Assembly: GCA_022605405.1 (NCBI GenBank)
Contig: JABYQQ010000003.1
Coordinates: 2,542,001-2,606,000 of the forward strand
Source: Earliella scabrosa
Lineage: Eukaryota > Basidiomycota > Agaricomycetes > Polyporales > Polyporaceae
DNA length: 64,000 nucleotides
Reading direction: 5' to 3'
In this document: one piece after another, positions 9,853-19,836 of the stretch
How the letters are laid out: the number at the start of each line of letters is the position of its first letter
Numbering within the stretch: position 1 is the first letter of the stretch
Made by a program: the position numbers and the translations under genes
The notes under the pieces: model-generated
The model's database searches: none
Told to the model about the DNA's origin: nothing
The model's input: the letters and a program-made list of their open reading frames with translations, nothing else

Positions 9853-12413
9853 TCATGAAGAGTATGGCAAGGTCTGTGAGCGTACGAGCCCTTCCAGGTC
9901 GCAGGGGATATCGAGGTATTGCACAAAGACATCTCCCTCCGCGTTCGAGAACTCCGGCGCCATGCTCCATCGCACCGCCCACGTCTCCTCGTATGGCATG
10001 ACCAGGACGTACTTGACGGATATGGGGAGTCCAGGTCGTGCCGTTCCCGCCCTGCTAATGAGTTCCTGGACCACCGTGGAGCCGGGGCCAGCGCCGTCGT
10101 GGTCACGACTGACCATGAGTTGAAAGAGCCACACAGTGGTCTCCTGTTCCGCGCTGTCCACAAAGAAGGCATTGAAGAGGGGGTTCCTGAACCGCGACGG
10201 GACATACAATCCATTCGTTACTAGCATGACCCGGGATGCGACACAAGCGCCGGGTGACCCCAGATGCGACACAAACGTTCATGGGCTGCCCTGCAGGCCA
10301 CTCTGACCTGTCAAAGTCTGGAAGGGAGTGCGTCTATGTCCCGAATACACCTCTGTAACTTTTTGAGAAGAGGGGTTGCGATTTGGAAGAGATAGTTAAG
10401 TAAGAATGGAGCGAGGATGCCTTAACCCGGTTGATCACCGAATGTTTGCATTCTACCACACGAATGCCTCATCGCTGCCTCTTCAAATGTTCACTGAGTA
10501 TTTTCATACAGGTAGCGAACACAAGGAAATTTTCTCCGAGGGCAAAATGTGCACGGGGACATGAGCAGTGAGCTCGCGAGGCCTGACCCGGGATGTGTGT
10601 CACTTCTGGGGTCAGACCACCGAATCCCAGATCGCGAGCCTATTTCTCAATGGATCCCCTCCAAAGTTTGAGGGAACATGAACGTGAGCAATGCGAATAC
10701 GACTGTGAAGTTTTAGGCTTATCGGATGTCAGGAGGGACAGGGATCAGAAGACGGGGGTTTCCTGTGTCACTTCCGGGGTCATGCTAGTATATCGAGGAT
10801 GTCGTCCAGCTGGTGATATCTGACGATGCTCCGAGGCCGACATGAGAATGGGGTGGGCGGCACAAGCGTGCTAGCGTACGGCGGAGTCGATGGCACGGTG
10901 CCTTGAAGAAGCTCCCAACGGTGTGTGTCTGTCACGGAGAGAGTAGCGGTGGCATTTGCATGACTGTAAGCAAACTGACGCAGGTGACTTTCGCTGCTGG
11001 TCCCTTCTTCGGTCATGGGGGCAAAGTGATGGAACTTGAAGGCGCCGTTGTGGTGAGCGTTCCCACTCAGCAGCTCGAGGGCGACCAGCTCGAGGAGGAA
11101 TTCAGAGAGGGACGCAGCGTAGGGCCCCACTTTGCGGCAATCCAACATGAGGTCCTTCACCTTGTCCACTCCGAGCGCCTCAACACGATCGTAGAGCGCC
11201 TTGTAGGCGAGTTCGCTCTGGATTTGGGTCGACCAGATGTCACTCTGCATGCGTGAGATGTCGATATCACCGACCCTGCGCATGAGGACAATCTGATTAG
11301 AGACGCCGTGTACTGGAGTAAAGGGGTTTATGAACAGTGTCGCGATCCGGTCCGTATCGCACACCGCCTGAACCGCGCTGGCGAGGTCGCATTTGATTGA
11401 GATCGGGTCACGACATGATACGATGATGTCGCGCGGGCAGGGGCCATACCGGACCCGCGCAGTCTGCACTTTGCCAGACGTGTCGAGAGAAGATCTCGCG
11501 TATTCTGGAATCGCGTTGGAGGTGAAGCTATTACATCTTGAGTATATGCAGTATTTGGAGGTTATAATGCGAAGGTATAGTACGCACAGAGCAAGAAGCT
11601 CTTCGTCTGTCCAAGGCGACATCACCCATCGAAGCGCTCCACGTTTGATGAAGTTGTCGAGATGAGGCCAGTCTGGTGACGAAACGATGATATAGAAGGT
11701 GCGTTCGCTAATGACATGCGCCTGGCTGTCTCTCCTTGCTGGTGTGGACTCGAAGTCGACGAGAGACCAGATTCTGTGGGTGTTCGTGATCACGGGAGGA
11801 AAGTCTTCCATGGGGTCGACTGAGGAGGAAGACTTGCGCCATATACCGGAGGAATCAAACAGGAACGTGGACGCGTCCACCGAGGTGAATGCGACCGCAC
11901 GCTTGTCTGCCATTCGCCGGAGGACGATGAATAGTGCGGAATAGGACTTGCCTGTCCGTGCTGTTAGCAAACTGAAGCTTCCGACAGCGACAATGTGTGC
12001 GTACCTATACCCCCCTGTCCAGTCAAAACCACGCCCGGAACATACTTGTCCGCGAAGGCATTCCAGAGACGACGATAGACGAGGTCGTACTCCTGACGGA
12101 CATACAGCCAGCCGCGAGAATGGCGGAGGAGGCAGAGCCCAGTGCAGACGTCCTCGCTCGACGTCACCTCCAGCATGGGGTTGTCCTTGACGGATTTCAG
12201 CCTCAGCTGGCCAGCTTCACCCCACCATCGTTGATGAAAGTCGCCCCAGCCGTTCTCCCTCAGTTGTTTCCAGCCACGGGCAGCGTCCTGTCGCGATGGT
12301 CAGTGCGGATGCAAACAGAAGCAAACTAAGATAATCACCTTCAACGATTGAACCTCTGACCGAGGCTTCTTGGCGGGTGGAAGCTCAGAGTCGGAGGAGG
12401 GCTCAGGAGGCAT
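9853..12413 (-). pseudogene. RHS/Crinkler-like P-loop NTPase gene interrupted by a MITE-like insert
   Basis: Exons 12413-12339, 12287-12005 and 11951-10791 read as one frame. The second intron (12004-11952) splits a Walker A motif, GQGGIGKS, followed by LFIVLRRMADKRAVAF. This arrangement, with a later GALRWVMSPWTDEEL segment, matches the large basidiomycete family annotated as RHS or Crinkler-like ATPases. Just after LDDILDI the frame runs into a 568-bp insert (10221-10788) carrying a stop. The family's C-terminal segment, with NGLYVPSRFRNPLFNAFF, resumes on the far side and ends at 9853. Removing the insert with one flanking TA keeps the frame open, so the host gene looks recently broken. 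A truncated 509-aa product ending inside the insert is still possible. The role of the family is not firmly known. Confidence 0.75.
10221..10788. mobile_element. 568-bp MITE-like insert with terminal inverted repeats and TA flanks
   Basis: The left end reads CTAGCATGACCCGGGATGCG and the right end is its near-complement, GGGGTCATGCTAG. The first 12 bases are a perfect inverted pair, and similarity continues through GACACA. TA is present at both outer borders (10219-10220 and 10789-10790), which fits a Tc1/mariner-type TA duplication. A CTAG duplication is an alternative. A second TGACCC...GACACA motif sits just inside the left end, and a related short palindrome lies near 10587-10618. No transposase frame is present, so it is non-autonomous. 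It interrupts the NTPase gene. Confidence 0.75.
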
Positions 12414-12717
12414 CGCGCCGGCGAGTGTGGTACTAGGCCAAGGTCCAAAGCGCGCACTGTGTACCTTTGTATCTGTTTGTGCCTGTGTGTGCACTTGCTG
12501 GTGGCTCTGCCACTCTCGTTCCTGTCTCGCCACTCGTTACATATCTCAATCCCTGCATGTGCTCTGTCGACATTGATCGAGTGCACTTCTCACTCCAACA
12601 TAATCTGTTGTGACGAATATTATGCAGATCTCAGGCTCCGCCCATTCTCCACACCCACGCACTTGAACCCCGTCGGACAAGACCGGGCGTCCCCGTCATC
12701 CGTCGCACGCGTATGAC

Positions 12718-13065
12718 CTAACACAGTGGGCGAGTCCAAGTACAACTCCCGCCCGGCCCCACGTCGACCTCCTCCAGCATTGCGGAAGAGGCATCCTCGG
12801 CGGCTCCAGGATTCGCTCGACCACCACGGTCGAGAAGTACTCCCTCAGCTGCTCCACATCCGACTCCTCCACGACGATTCCCGGCCCGGACAAGACGCTC
12901 GAGGTAACAGTACGCACTTGACGCGAGCTCCGTGAGCATCCCGGATCCGGGAGAAGTCGATCCTCCGCGGCACCGGCACATCATCCGCAGGGCTGCTAAA
13001 GAGGAGGTGCCAGTGCACTGCACGAGACGCAGAGTCTTGAGGTCCGGCGAGTTGAAGGACGAGGC
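12718..13065 (-). pseudogene. Decayed inverted fragment of the third F-box gene (C-terminal part)
   Basis: On the minus strand this stretch matches the last part of the F-box gene at 6274-8176, from SFNSPDLKTLRLVQC through GPGGSCTWT to the stop, with several indels that break the frame. It points opposite to the adjoining HEM3 fragment, whereas the two source genes lie on the same strand. The junction is near 13062-13066, where GAGTTGAAGGACGAG passes directly into HEM3 sequence. Confidence 0.85.
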
Positions 13066-13893
13066 GCTCTGGACGAAGGTGCGCGAGGGCGCGGTGGACA
13101 GGCTGGTGCATTGCTTCAAGGACGTCCCCACCACACTTCCGGAGGATGTGACATTGCTGCAGTGCTGGAGAGGGAGGACGACGCTGCCCGAGGGATGCGA
13201 GATCGCGGGGGTGCTGGAGAGGGAGGACCCGGTGGAATCGTGCGCAAGGGCGAGAGCTGGAAGAGCCTAGAGGCGCTGCCTGACGGGAGCGTTGTCGGGA
13301 CGAGCAGCGTGCGCCGCGTCGCGCCGCTCGAGCGGCTGTTCCCAAGCTCGTCTTCAAGGACCTGGTGAGTGCTCGCACATACGACGCCTGCCCCACACGG
13401 TACACTCAGCATCATGCCGATGTCGCACTCCAACTGCGTCCATCTCCAGCGAGGAAATATGTGAGCACGCGCCGCCCCATGCACATCCGCTGCGCTCCCT
13501 GATTCGTCCCGTACTGACTCAAAAACACGCGCATAGCCAAGCTGGACGCGCCCGACAGCCCCTACGCAGTGATCGTGCTCGCAAAGGCAGGGATGGTGCG
13601 CCTCGGCTGGGGTCCCCGTCGGGGTGCATACGACGCTCGTGCGGGCGGAGGACGGGGCACAGAGGGGCAGGCTGCGTATGACGGGCTCGGTCACGTCGCT
13701 TGGGGGCGAGAGGCATATTGAGCACACGATCGAGGAGGAGGCGGGGAGTTTGGAGGAGGCGGAGGCGGTCGGCGCACGGCTCGCGAAGGTACTGGTGGAG
13801 ACGGGTGCAAAGGAGATTCTGGGCGAGATCAATGTGGACAGGGAAAAGCGGGTCGCAGAGGCCAAGGCGAACGACGAGGGATTCAATGTATAG
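13066..13893 (+). pseudogene. Partial, frameshifted HEM3 copy
   Basis: The copy starts inside the first HEM3 exon at the GKALWTKELE equivalent and runs to the stop. It retains both introns, including the 11-nt middle exon as CGAGGAAATAT. Defects are visible: a deletion in the ELEVA region, a duplicated block around the LPEG/VLERE segment, several frameshifts, and a deletion of roughly 220 bp near 13612. That deletion removes the region from the GARITADLG equivalent up to and including the cofactor-binding Cys. The final 89 codons are still open (13624-13893). No working deaminase can be made. The retained introns indicate segmental DNA duplication. Confidence 0.9.
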
Positions 13894-14060
13894 ATGTCTG
13901 CGAAGCTGCTAACATAAGTGTAGTAGTATGAGGGTGTACTGTGGCACGGATACAACGGGAAATAGCGATGTAGGCTCAGGGGCTAGTCCGAGTCTAGTCA
14001 GCCACCGAATGCGTTTGTGCGACGACTGGGGAGCTCACCGGACAGTAAGCAGTATCGAAG

Positions 14061-15919
14061 TCACCAAAGCGACCCGGGGAACATAGGACTCGAATATGCT
14101 GCTGGTTCGACACAATAGTCTGGCACGGGCACAGCCGAGAGGGCGTTGATACATTCATGCCGTACAACAGGGAATCTTCTCCGTAGCTCCTCGAGATCGT
14201 CCTCATCTACGACGAAATGCGACGTCGTCTGCAGAATGAATGTCTCGAAGTAGTCATACTCGTGCGACGCGAGCTGCGTGAGCATCTTCTCCAGCGGGAC
14301 TTTTCGGATGCGAGGCTCGGGGAATGGTTTCGAGCTGTACCCGTGGACAAGGCGGAGTGTCTTGAGCTTTCCGGGAGGGACGGCCGCGTCGGAGAGAGCG
14401 GGCAGGAGGCGCATGTTCATGCGCGCCCCGGAGTAACGGACGTGGTCGAAGACAACGACGACCGTCTCAAGGGCGGGGAGAGACGCGAGAGCCGCAGAGA
14501 TCCAGTCCAACACCCGCAACGGATTCAGGAGCACCGTTGAAGGCGACACGTCGACGATCCACGCCTCGCGGAGATGGAGCAATGCGTGCTTGTCCTCGAG
14601 GATGCGGGGCAAGTGTTCGCTCAGCACGCAGGAGTCGCGCGATAGGCGGAACGTGCCGCGGGGACCCACTGCGGTCGAGGACAGGAGGTACTCACCGCCG
14701 AGAGCGGGGCGGTGGCCGTATGGATGGGCGGCTATGGCTAGAAGTGACGGTTCGCCACCAACGTAGTGCGGAAGTATGGATTGGACGGGGAATCGGCGGA
14801 GAGGGACGATGGGTGACAAGACCTGCACCGCTGTCCCGTTGCGTGGTAAGCCGAGGGTCGTCATATAGAATTGGATGACTGGTGTAGTCATATCGTGGAA
14901 TGTGACTCGCCGTAGTCGTGGTAGCGTCCCTCGGCATTGAATGGAAGGGATAGTCGGATTCCCCAAGCTGTCAAGCGTCACGTTCTCGAGATTGGGACAA
15001 GTGGAGAGCCACTTTGCGATCGTTCGATGACAGTCCTTCAGACGGAGCTTGGAGAGGGAAACGTGAGTGAGGCTGGGTATGCCATTGTTCGGGAACGTCG
15101 AGATAAGCTGAAGGTGTAGGTATCGCAGTCGGGGAGTGGTCTCGGCAGAGAGAGAAACCGCGTGGTCATGGCTCCATACGCTCTCCTTTTCTTGTATTGA
15201 AAGGTTTTCTAGCGCGGGCCACCCGATAGCCAGTGTAGGCAGCAATATTTCAATCTGTTCGTCCACGTCGACCCAATGTAGCTCCTGGACCCGTTGCTGA
15301 AGAATGTCTGGCGTCACGTTCGGTTGCTTGTCACGATACAGGACGACAGTCAAAGGGACGTCCCTGCTCCTCTCTATCAGTAGTCGAGTTGCTGCCCGGG
15401 GAAGCCCAGAGTACAGATGCCTCCAGTGGAAAGGGGTCGCCAGAGCTACTTCGCGTAGTCGCGAGCATGTCTGAGAGATTGGGATAAGAGCGAGGGCATC
15501 CACCGTCTCTGACCGCCAGACGGGCCGGAAACCTATTGCCCGGGACCTCTTCGACCTGGGCTCGGGGATGTGATCCATGATTTGATTCAGAATCTCCGTG
15601 GGCATGCGCACGAGCGGCTGGTGCAGGTTCCATGCGCGTAGGAGGACGTTGATGGCTTTCAAATGTGTCTCGTAGATATCCCATATCTATGAAGAGTTAA
15701 GTCGCAGCTTCCTTGAATTGGTCTGAGCTAATGCACTAAGTAGTACGAACCATGGTCGCGCTGTCGGTGTCAGCCGACTTGGCGTGAACAGCTGTCTCAT
15801 GTGAAGAACGGGATGTGGACTCACGGCATGGTACACGCCTTATTCTGGAGGTCCTGCAGAACCGATTCCGCGCTTGCCTTGATATGTAGATGGTCCAAGG
15901 ACTCTGACTCCAAGTCCAT
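14061..15919 (-). CDS. F-box-like protein (paralogue 4, divergent), three exons with a 10-nt microexon
   Basis: Exons 15919-15825, 15760-15751 and 15686-14061 give 576 aa with two 64-bp introns. The leader starts MDLESESLDHLHIKASAESV and again ends in a Met codon plus two bases. The microexon is CGCGACCATG. The main exon opens IWDIYETHLKAINVLLRAWN, comparable to the same point in paralogues 1 and 2, then the F-box-like motif MPTEILNQIMDHI and CSRLREVALATPFHWRHL. It lacks the SCTWT tail, so it is the most distant of the four. An in-frame ATG at 16057 would extend the leader. SCF adaptor function is a family-level inference. Confidence 0.82.
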
Positions 15920-16364
15920 GGCGCCAAATGGCAGGCTCGAGCAACTTAAACGGTATGTGGCGGTTGGAATATCAACGTTGGACTTGTGAGGAGTAGCTAG
16001 ACTTGAATCTGCAAGTGACGTTAGCTGATTTCCCGGAGTGCACATTCTGGTCTTCACCTTCAGAGTGGATTTCAGATGGTCCTTCCTCGGAAAGCAGCGC
16101 GCTCAGCGGCTACGATGCCATGGTGCCACGTGGCATAGCCGGAGTCTCCAAGCCTTCACCCGACCTCTCCCAGCCTCTCCCAGATCATCGAACTTGCCAC
16201 TTGTATCAGTTTACCCAAATGATTTGAGCGCGTTAGTTACGGTAAAAGACAAATATTTATCTGCCTTAAGGGTCAGATAGCATGCGACGGTGGAATGATC
16301 TGGGAAGGATTGGAATGAAATATTTGACTCTCCCCTAGCTCGAATACAAAAATGCGCAAACACG

Positions 16365-16421
16365 GAATTGAACACTCGACCTCATCGTGCACTCATCCAA
16401 CATCATAGACCACTGAGCCAC
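16365..16421 (-). promoter_or_regulatory. tRNA-like A and B boxes, left arm of foldback element
   Basis: Read on the minus strand, GTGGCTCAGTGGT (16421-16409) resembles a Pol III A box and GTGTTCAATTC (16375-16365) a B box. They are about 35 bp apart, as in a tRNA gene. The arms do not fold into a convincing functional tRNA. Confidence 0.5.
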
Positions 16422-16895
16422 GGGACCATAATAACTGGATGGGCCCAAGTAGTATATAACGCGTTGTACACTCCGCCAAATATGTCCTCTTCAGTACTAC
16501 AACATTGCCTAGTTGACCCAAACTCAATATGTCTCCCAAATACATCTCTGAATCTACTCAGGGACTGCGTTTACATATCAAATCGGGCAGTGGAGTTGCA
16601 AGAGCCAGGCTAAAGCAGGCGAACGTTGGGCGCTAGAGCTACTGGATTCGGACTTCACACTTGATGGGCAAGTCCGAATCCAGTAACTCTAGCTTCCGTC
16701 ACGGCGGATGTACCTCGCCTGCTGATAGCGAGTAATATTCTAACTATTGTTGAGCATATATGCTCACCCATCTCTACTACATGTAGTGGCAGCATACAGA
16801 CGAGCGCGTTGCCGGTTGCAGTACTCAAGAGAACATATTTGGCAGAGCGCACTAGGCACTATATACTACCTGGGGCGCTGCAGCTCTTGTGGTAT

Positions 16896-16954
16896 TGTGG
16901 CTCAGTGGTTTATGGTACCGAATGAGCGTCATGCTAAGGTCGAGTGTTCAATTC
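16896..16954 (+). promoter_or_regulatory. tRNA-like A and B boxes, right arm of foldback element
   Basis: TGTGGCTCAGTGGT at 16896 and GTGTTCAATTC ending at 16954 mirror the boxes in the left arm, with matching spacing. This supports a tRNA-derived origin of each arm. The sequence between them is too divergent for me to name a parent tRNA. Confidence 0.5.
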
Positions 16955-17112
16955 TTGCGTTGCGCATTTTTGTATTCGAGCCAGGGGAAAGTCAAATATT
17001 TCATTCCAATCCTTCCCAGATCATTCCACCGTCGCATGCTATCTGACCCTTAAGGCGGATAAATATTTGTCTTTTACCGTAACTAACGCGCTCAAATCAT
17101 CCGGGTAAACTG

Positions 17113-17699
17113 AAGTCACTGCATCATCAGTATATGGCTCAGTGTGTCTCCATGAGACCACGCACATGATAAGACACGACGGGCAGAGCCCCGTATCCAG
17201 TATCTGGGAAATAGGTGGGAAATCGGTGCGGAAACTATAATTTCTCCGTGATGTCTCACATATTCTACCGATTGGGAAATTTGACCTGTCCTCGCTGTGG
17301 CAAGCTTATTTCCTGCCTCTGGATCAGCGCGGGGACGACCACAGATTGAGCCAAAGCGGGATAGAAGTAGGAAATGAATGGGCTATGTAAGATGACCCAG
17401 GCCCCGCGATAACTGGGGCAGTGGCCATAGATGTTACATGGCTATTGACCGCCGCACCTATTTCCTAGACCAGGACGTGGCCAGAACACCCACAAAGGGG
17501 CATTTGAGATGCTCCGATGGTGGTAAAATGCTTGATCATCTTAACGATCCTCATTCAGGAAATCATTGAGCCACACGTCTACGAAATGTCTCATTGACCA
17601 CCGAAGGGAAATACATAGCATACGTCACATCGAACAATCACGGAGCTCCACGGCGAGCGCTCCACCGTTGCGCGAAAGGGATCCCGATGAGCACTAATC
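17113..17699. other. Intergenic, no feature seen
   Basis: About 590 bp between the foldback element and the minisatellite. AT content is higher than in the neighbouring genes. I see no coding frame of quality and no further repeat. Confidence 0.4.
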
Positions 17700-17850
17700 A
17701 GATCCAAAGGGGCGAACACGAGATGCAAAGGTGCGCGGTCGGGACCCAGAGGGGCACGGTCGGGAACCAGAGGAGCGCGCTCAGCACCCAGAGGAGCGCG
17801 CCTGGAGCCCAGAGGGGCTCGGTCAGAATCCAGAGGAGCACGCAGAATTT
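17700..17850. repeat. 21-bp minisatellite, about six to seven copies
   Basis: A degenerate unit of 21 bp built around CCCAGAGGAGCGCGCTCAG recurs head to tail. The CCAGAGG core appears at an even 21-bp step. It leads directly into the larger tandem array. Confidence 0.8.
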
Positions 17851-17879
17851 GCGAGGAGCGCGTTGAGGATGGGGTGCGC

Positions 17880-19470
17880 GAGGGTGCGCGAGAGGGAGTG
17901 CGTCGGAGCGCGTTGTGAGGAGGAGCGACGCGCAGCCGCGAAGAGCACGGCTGCGTGTCAAACGGACGCAGGAGGAGGGAGCTGTCGACGAGCCAGGGGG
18001 AGGGCGTGTGCTCTCGCGGGAGTGCTTCGGAGCGAGGATACGAGGGAGCACGTGGGAGCGAGGGGGCGAGGTAGTGCGTCGGAGTGAGCGCGTCGTTACC
18101 GAGGAGCGCATCAGTCAGGAGGAGCGACACGCAGCCGCGACGAGCACGGCTGCGTGTCAAACGGACGCAGGAGGAGGGAGCTGTCGACGAGCCAGGGGGA
18201 GGGCGAGTGCTCTCGCGGGAGTGCTTCGGAGCGAGGATACGAGGGAGCGCGTGGGAGCGAGGGGGCGAGGGAGTGCGTCGGAGTGAGCGCGTCGTTACCG
18301 AGGAGCGCATCAGTAAGGAGGAGCGACACGCAGCCGCAACGAGCACGGCTGCGTGTCAAACCGACGCAGGAGAAGGGAGCTGTCGACGAGCCAGGGAGGA
18401 GGGATGGGTGGGCGCGTTCTCTCGCGGGAGTGCTTCGGAGCGGGGAGTGCGTCGGAGCGAGGGGGCGATGGAGTGCGTCGGAGCGCGTTGTGAGGAGGAG
18501 CGACGCGCAGCCGCGAAGAGCACGGCTGCGTGTCAAACGGACGCAGGAGGAGGGAGCTGTCGACGAGCCAGGGAGAGGGCGTGTGCTCTCGCGGGAGTGC
18601 TTCGGAGCGGGGAGTGCGTCGGAGCGAGGGGGCGATGGAGTGCGTCGGAGCGCGTTGTGAGGAGGAGCGACGCGCAGCCGCGAAGAGCACGGCTGCGTGT
18701 CAAACGGACGCAGGAGGAGGGAGCTGTCGACGAGCCAGGGGGAGGGCGTGTGCTCTCGCGGGAGTGCTTCGGAGCGAGGATACGAGGGAGCGCGTGGGAG
18801 CGAGGGGGCGAGGGAGTGCGTCGGAGTGAGCGCGTCGTTACCGACGAGCGCATCAGTAAGGAGGAGCGACACGCAGCCGCGACGAGCACGGCTGCGTGTC
18901 AAACCGACGCAGGAGAAGGGAGCTGTCGACGAGCCAGGGAGGAGGGATGGGTGGGCGCGTTCTCTCGCGGGAGTGCTTCGGAGCGGGGAGTACGTCGGAG
19001 CGAGGGCGAGGGAGCGCGTCGGAGAGAGCTCGTCGTTACCGAGGAGCGCATCAGTAAGGAGGAGTGACACGCAGCCGCGACGAGCACAGCTGCGTGTCAA
19101 ACCGACGCAGGAGAAGGGAGCTGTCGACGAGCCAGGGAGGAGGGATGAGAGGGCGCGTCCTCTCGCGGGAGTGCTTCGGAGTGGGGAGTGCGTCGGAGCG
19201 AGGGCGAGGGAGCGCGTCGAAGCAAGGGGGCGAGGGAGTGCGTCGGAGCGCGTTGTTACTTCAGTGAGGAGGAGCGACACGCAGCCGCGACGAGTACGGC
19301 TGCGTGTCAAACCGACGCAGGAGGAGTGAGCTGTCGACGAGCCAGGGAGGAGGGATGGGAGGGCGCGTTCTCTCGCGGGAGTGCTTCGGAGCGGGGAGTG
19401 CGTCGGAGCGAGGGCGAGGGAGCGTGTCGAAGCGAGGGCGCGAGGGAGCGCGACGAGCACGCATCAAACT
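17880..19470. repeat. GC-rich tandem array, eight units of about 165-206 bp
   Basis: The core CACGGC/AGCTGCGTGTCAAAC occurs eight times at steps of roughly 165-206 bp, beginning near 17945, 18143, 18344, 18520, 18685, 18886, 19087 and 19293. Each unit also contains GGGAGCTGTCGACGAGCCAG and CTCGCGGGAGTGCTTCGGAG. Sub-blocks are gained or lost between units. Because the sequence is stop-poor, long open frames exist on both strands (about 327 codons forward, 449 reverse). They carry no recognised domain, and I treat them as by-products. Confidence 0.9.
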
Positions 19471-19836
19471 GAGGCGAGAGGAAGCCTTTGATGGCGTAGC
19501 GGTCGGATAGAGAGTCGGCATGCGGCAGTGCGTCGGTGCGAGAAAGCACGGCGATACGCAGAAGTGCGTCCAGACAGGAGCTCTTCATTTGATACTGTAG
19601 GAGCATGGTGGGAATCGTGCGAGAGCCTGTAACAATGTCACTCACCTTTTGTGATCCATTTGTTGAGCGAAGCTGTTGTTCGTGGCTCTGTGGGGCTCAG
19701 TAAGGCGAACTAATGCTCTGGTCCTTGACACTGGCTTGGTTGCACGTGAGCGGTTCCGAGAAGACATATTTCAGTGGTCATTCCTCCGAATTCTAGGCAA
19801 TACATTTTACAGACAGCTGGGGCAAACTTCAAAGCT

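Larger units (their letters stand above)
16207..17112. mobile_element. 906-bp foldback element with tRNA-like internal Pol III boxes
   Basis: The left arm from CAGTTTACCC and the right arm ending GGGTAAACTG are inverted copies of each other. The outer ~170 bp are nearly identical, and resemblance continues to the centre. The midpoint (about 16660) carries a tight hairpin: 23-base arms around GAGCTACTGGATTCGGACTT with a loop of about 14 bases. Each arm contains a tRNA-like pair of boxes pointing outward. No protein is encoded and no clear target-site duplication was seen. It may be a head-to-head SINE pair or a foldback transposon. Confidence 0.75.

Noticed and set aside
16893..16970. A functional tRNA gene
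   Set aside because: A- and B-box-like motifs are present, but the acceptor and anticodon stems do not pair convincingly and the sequence is part of a repeat.
18084..19460. Open frames of 327 codons (plus) and 449 codons (minus) in the tandem array
   Set aside because: They are made of the repeated, stop-poor, GC-rich unit. Composition is extreme, both strands are open at once and no domain is visible.
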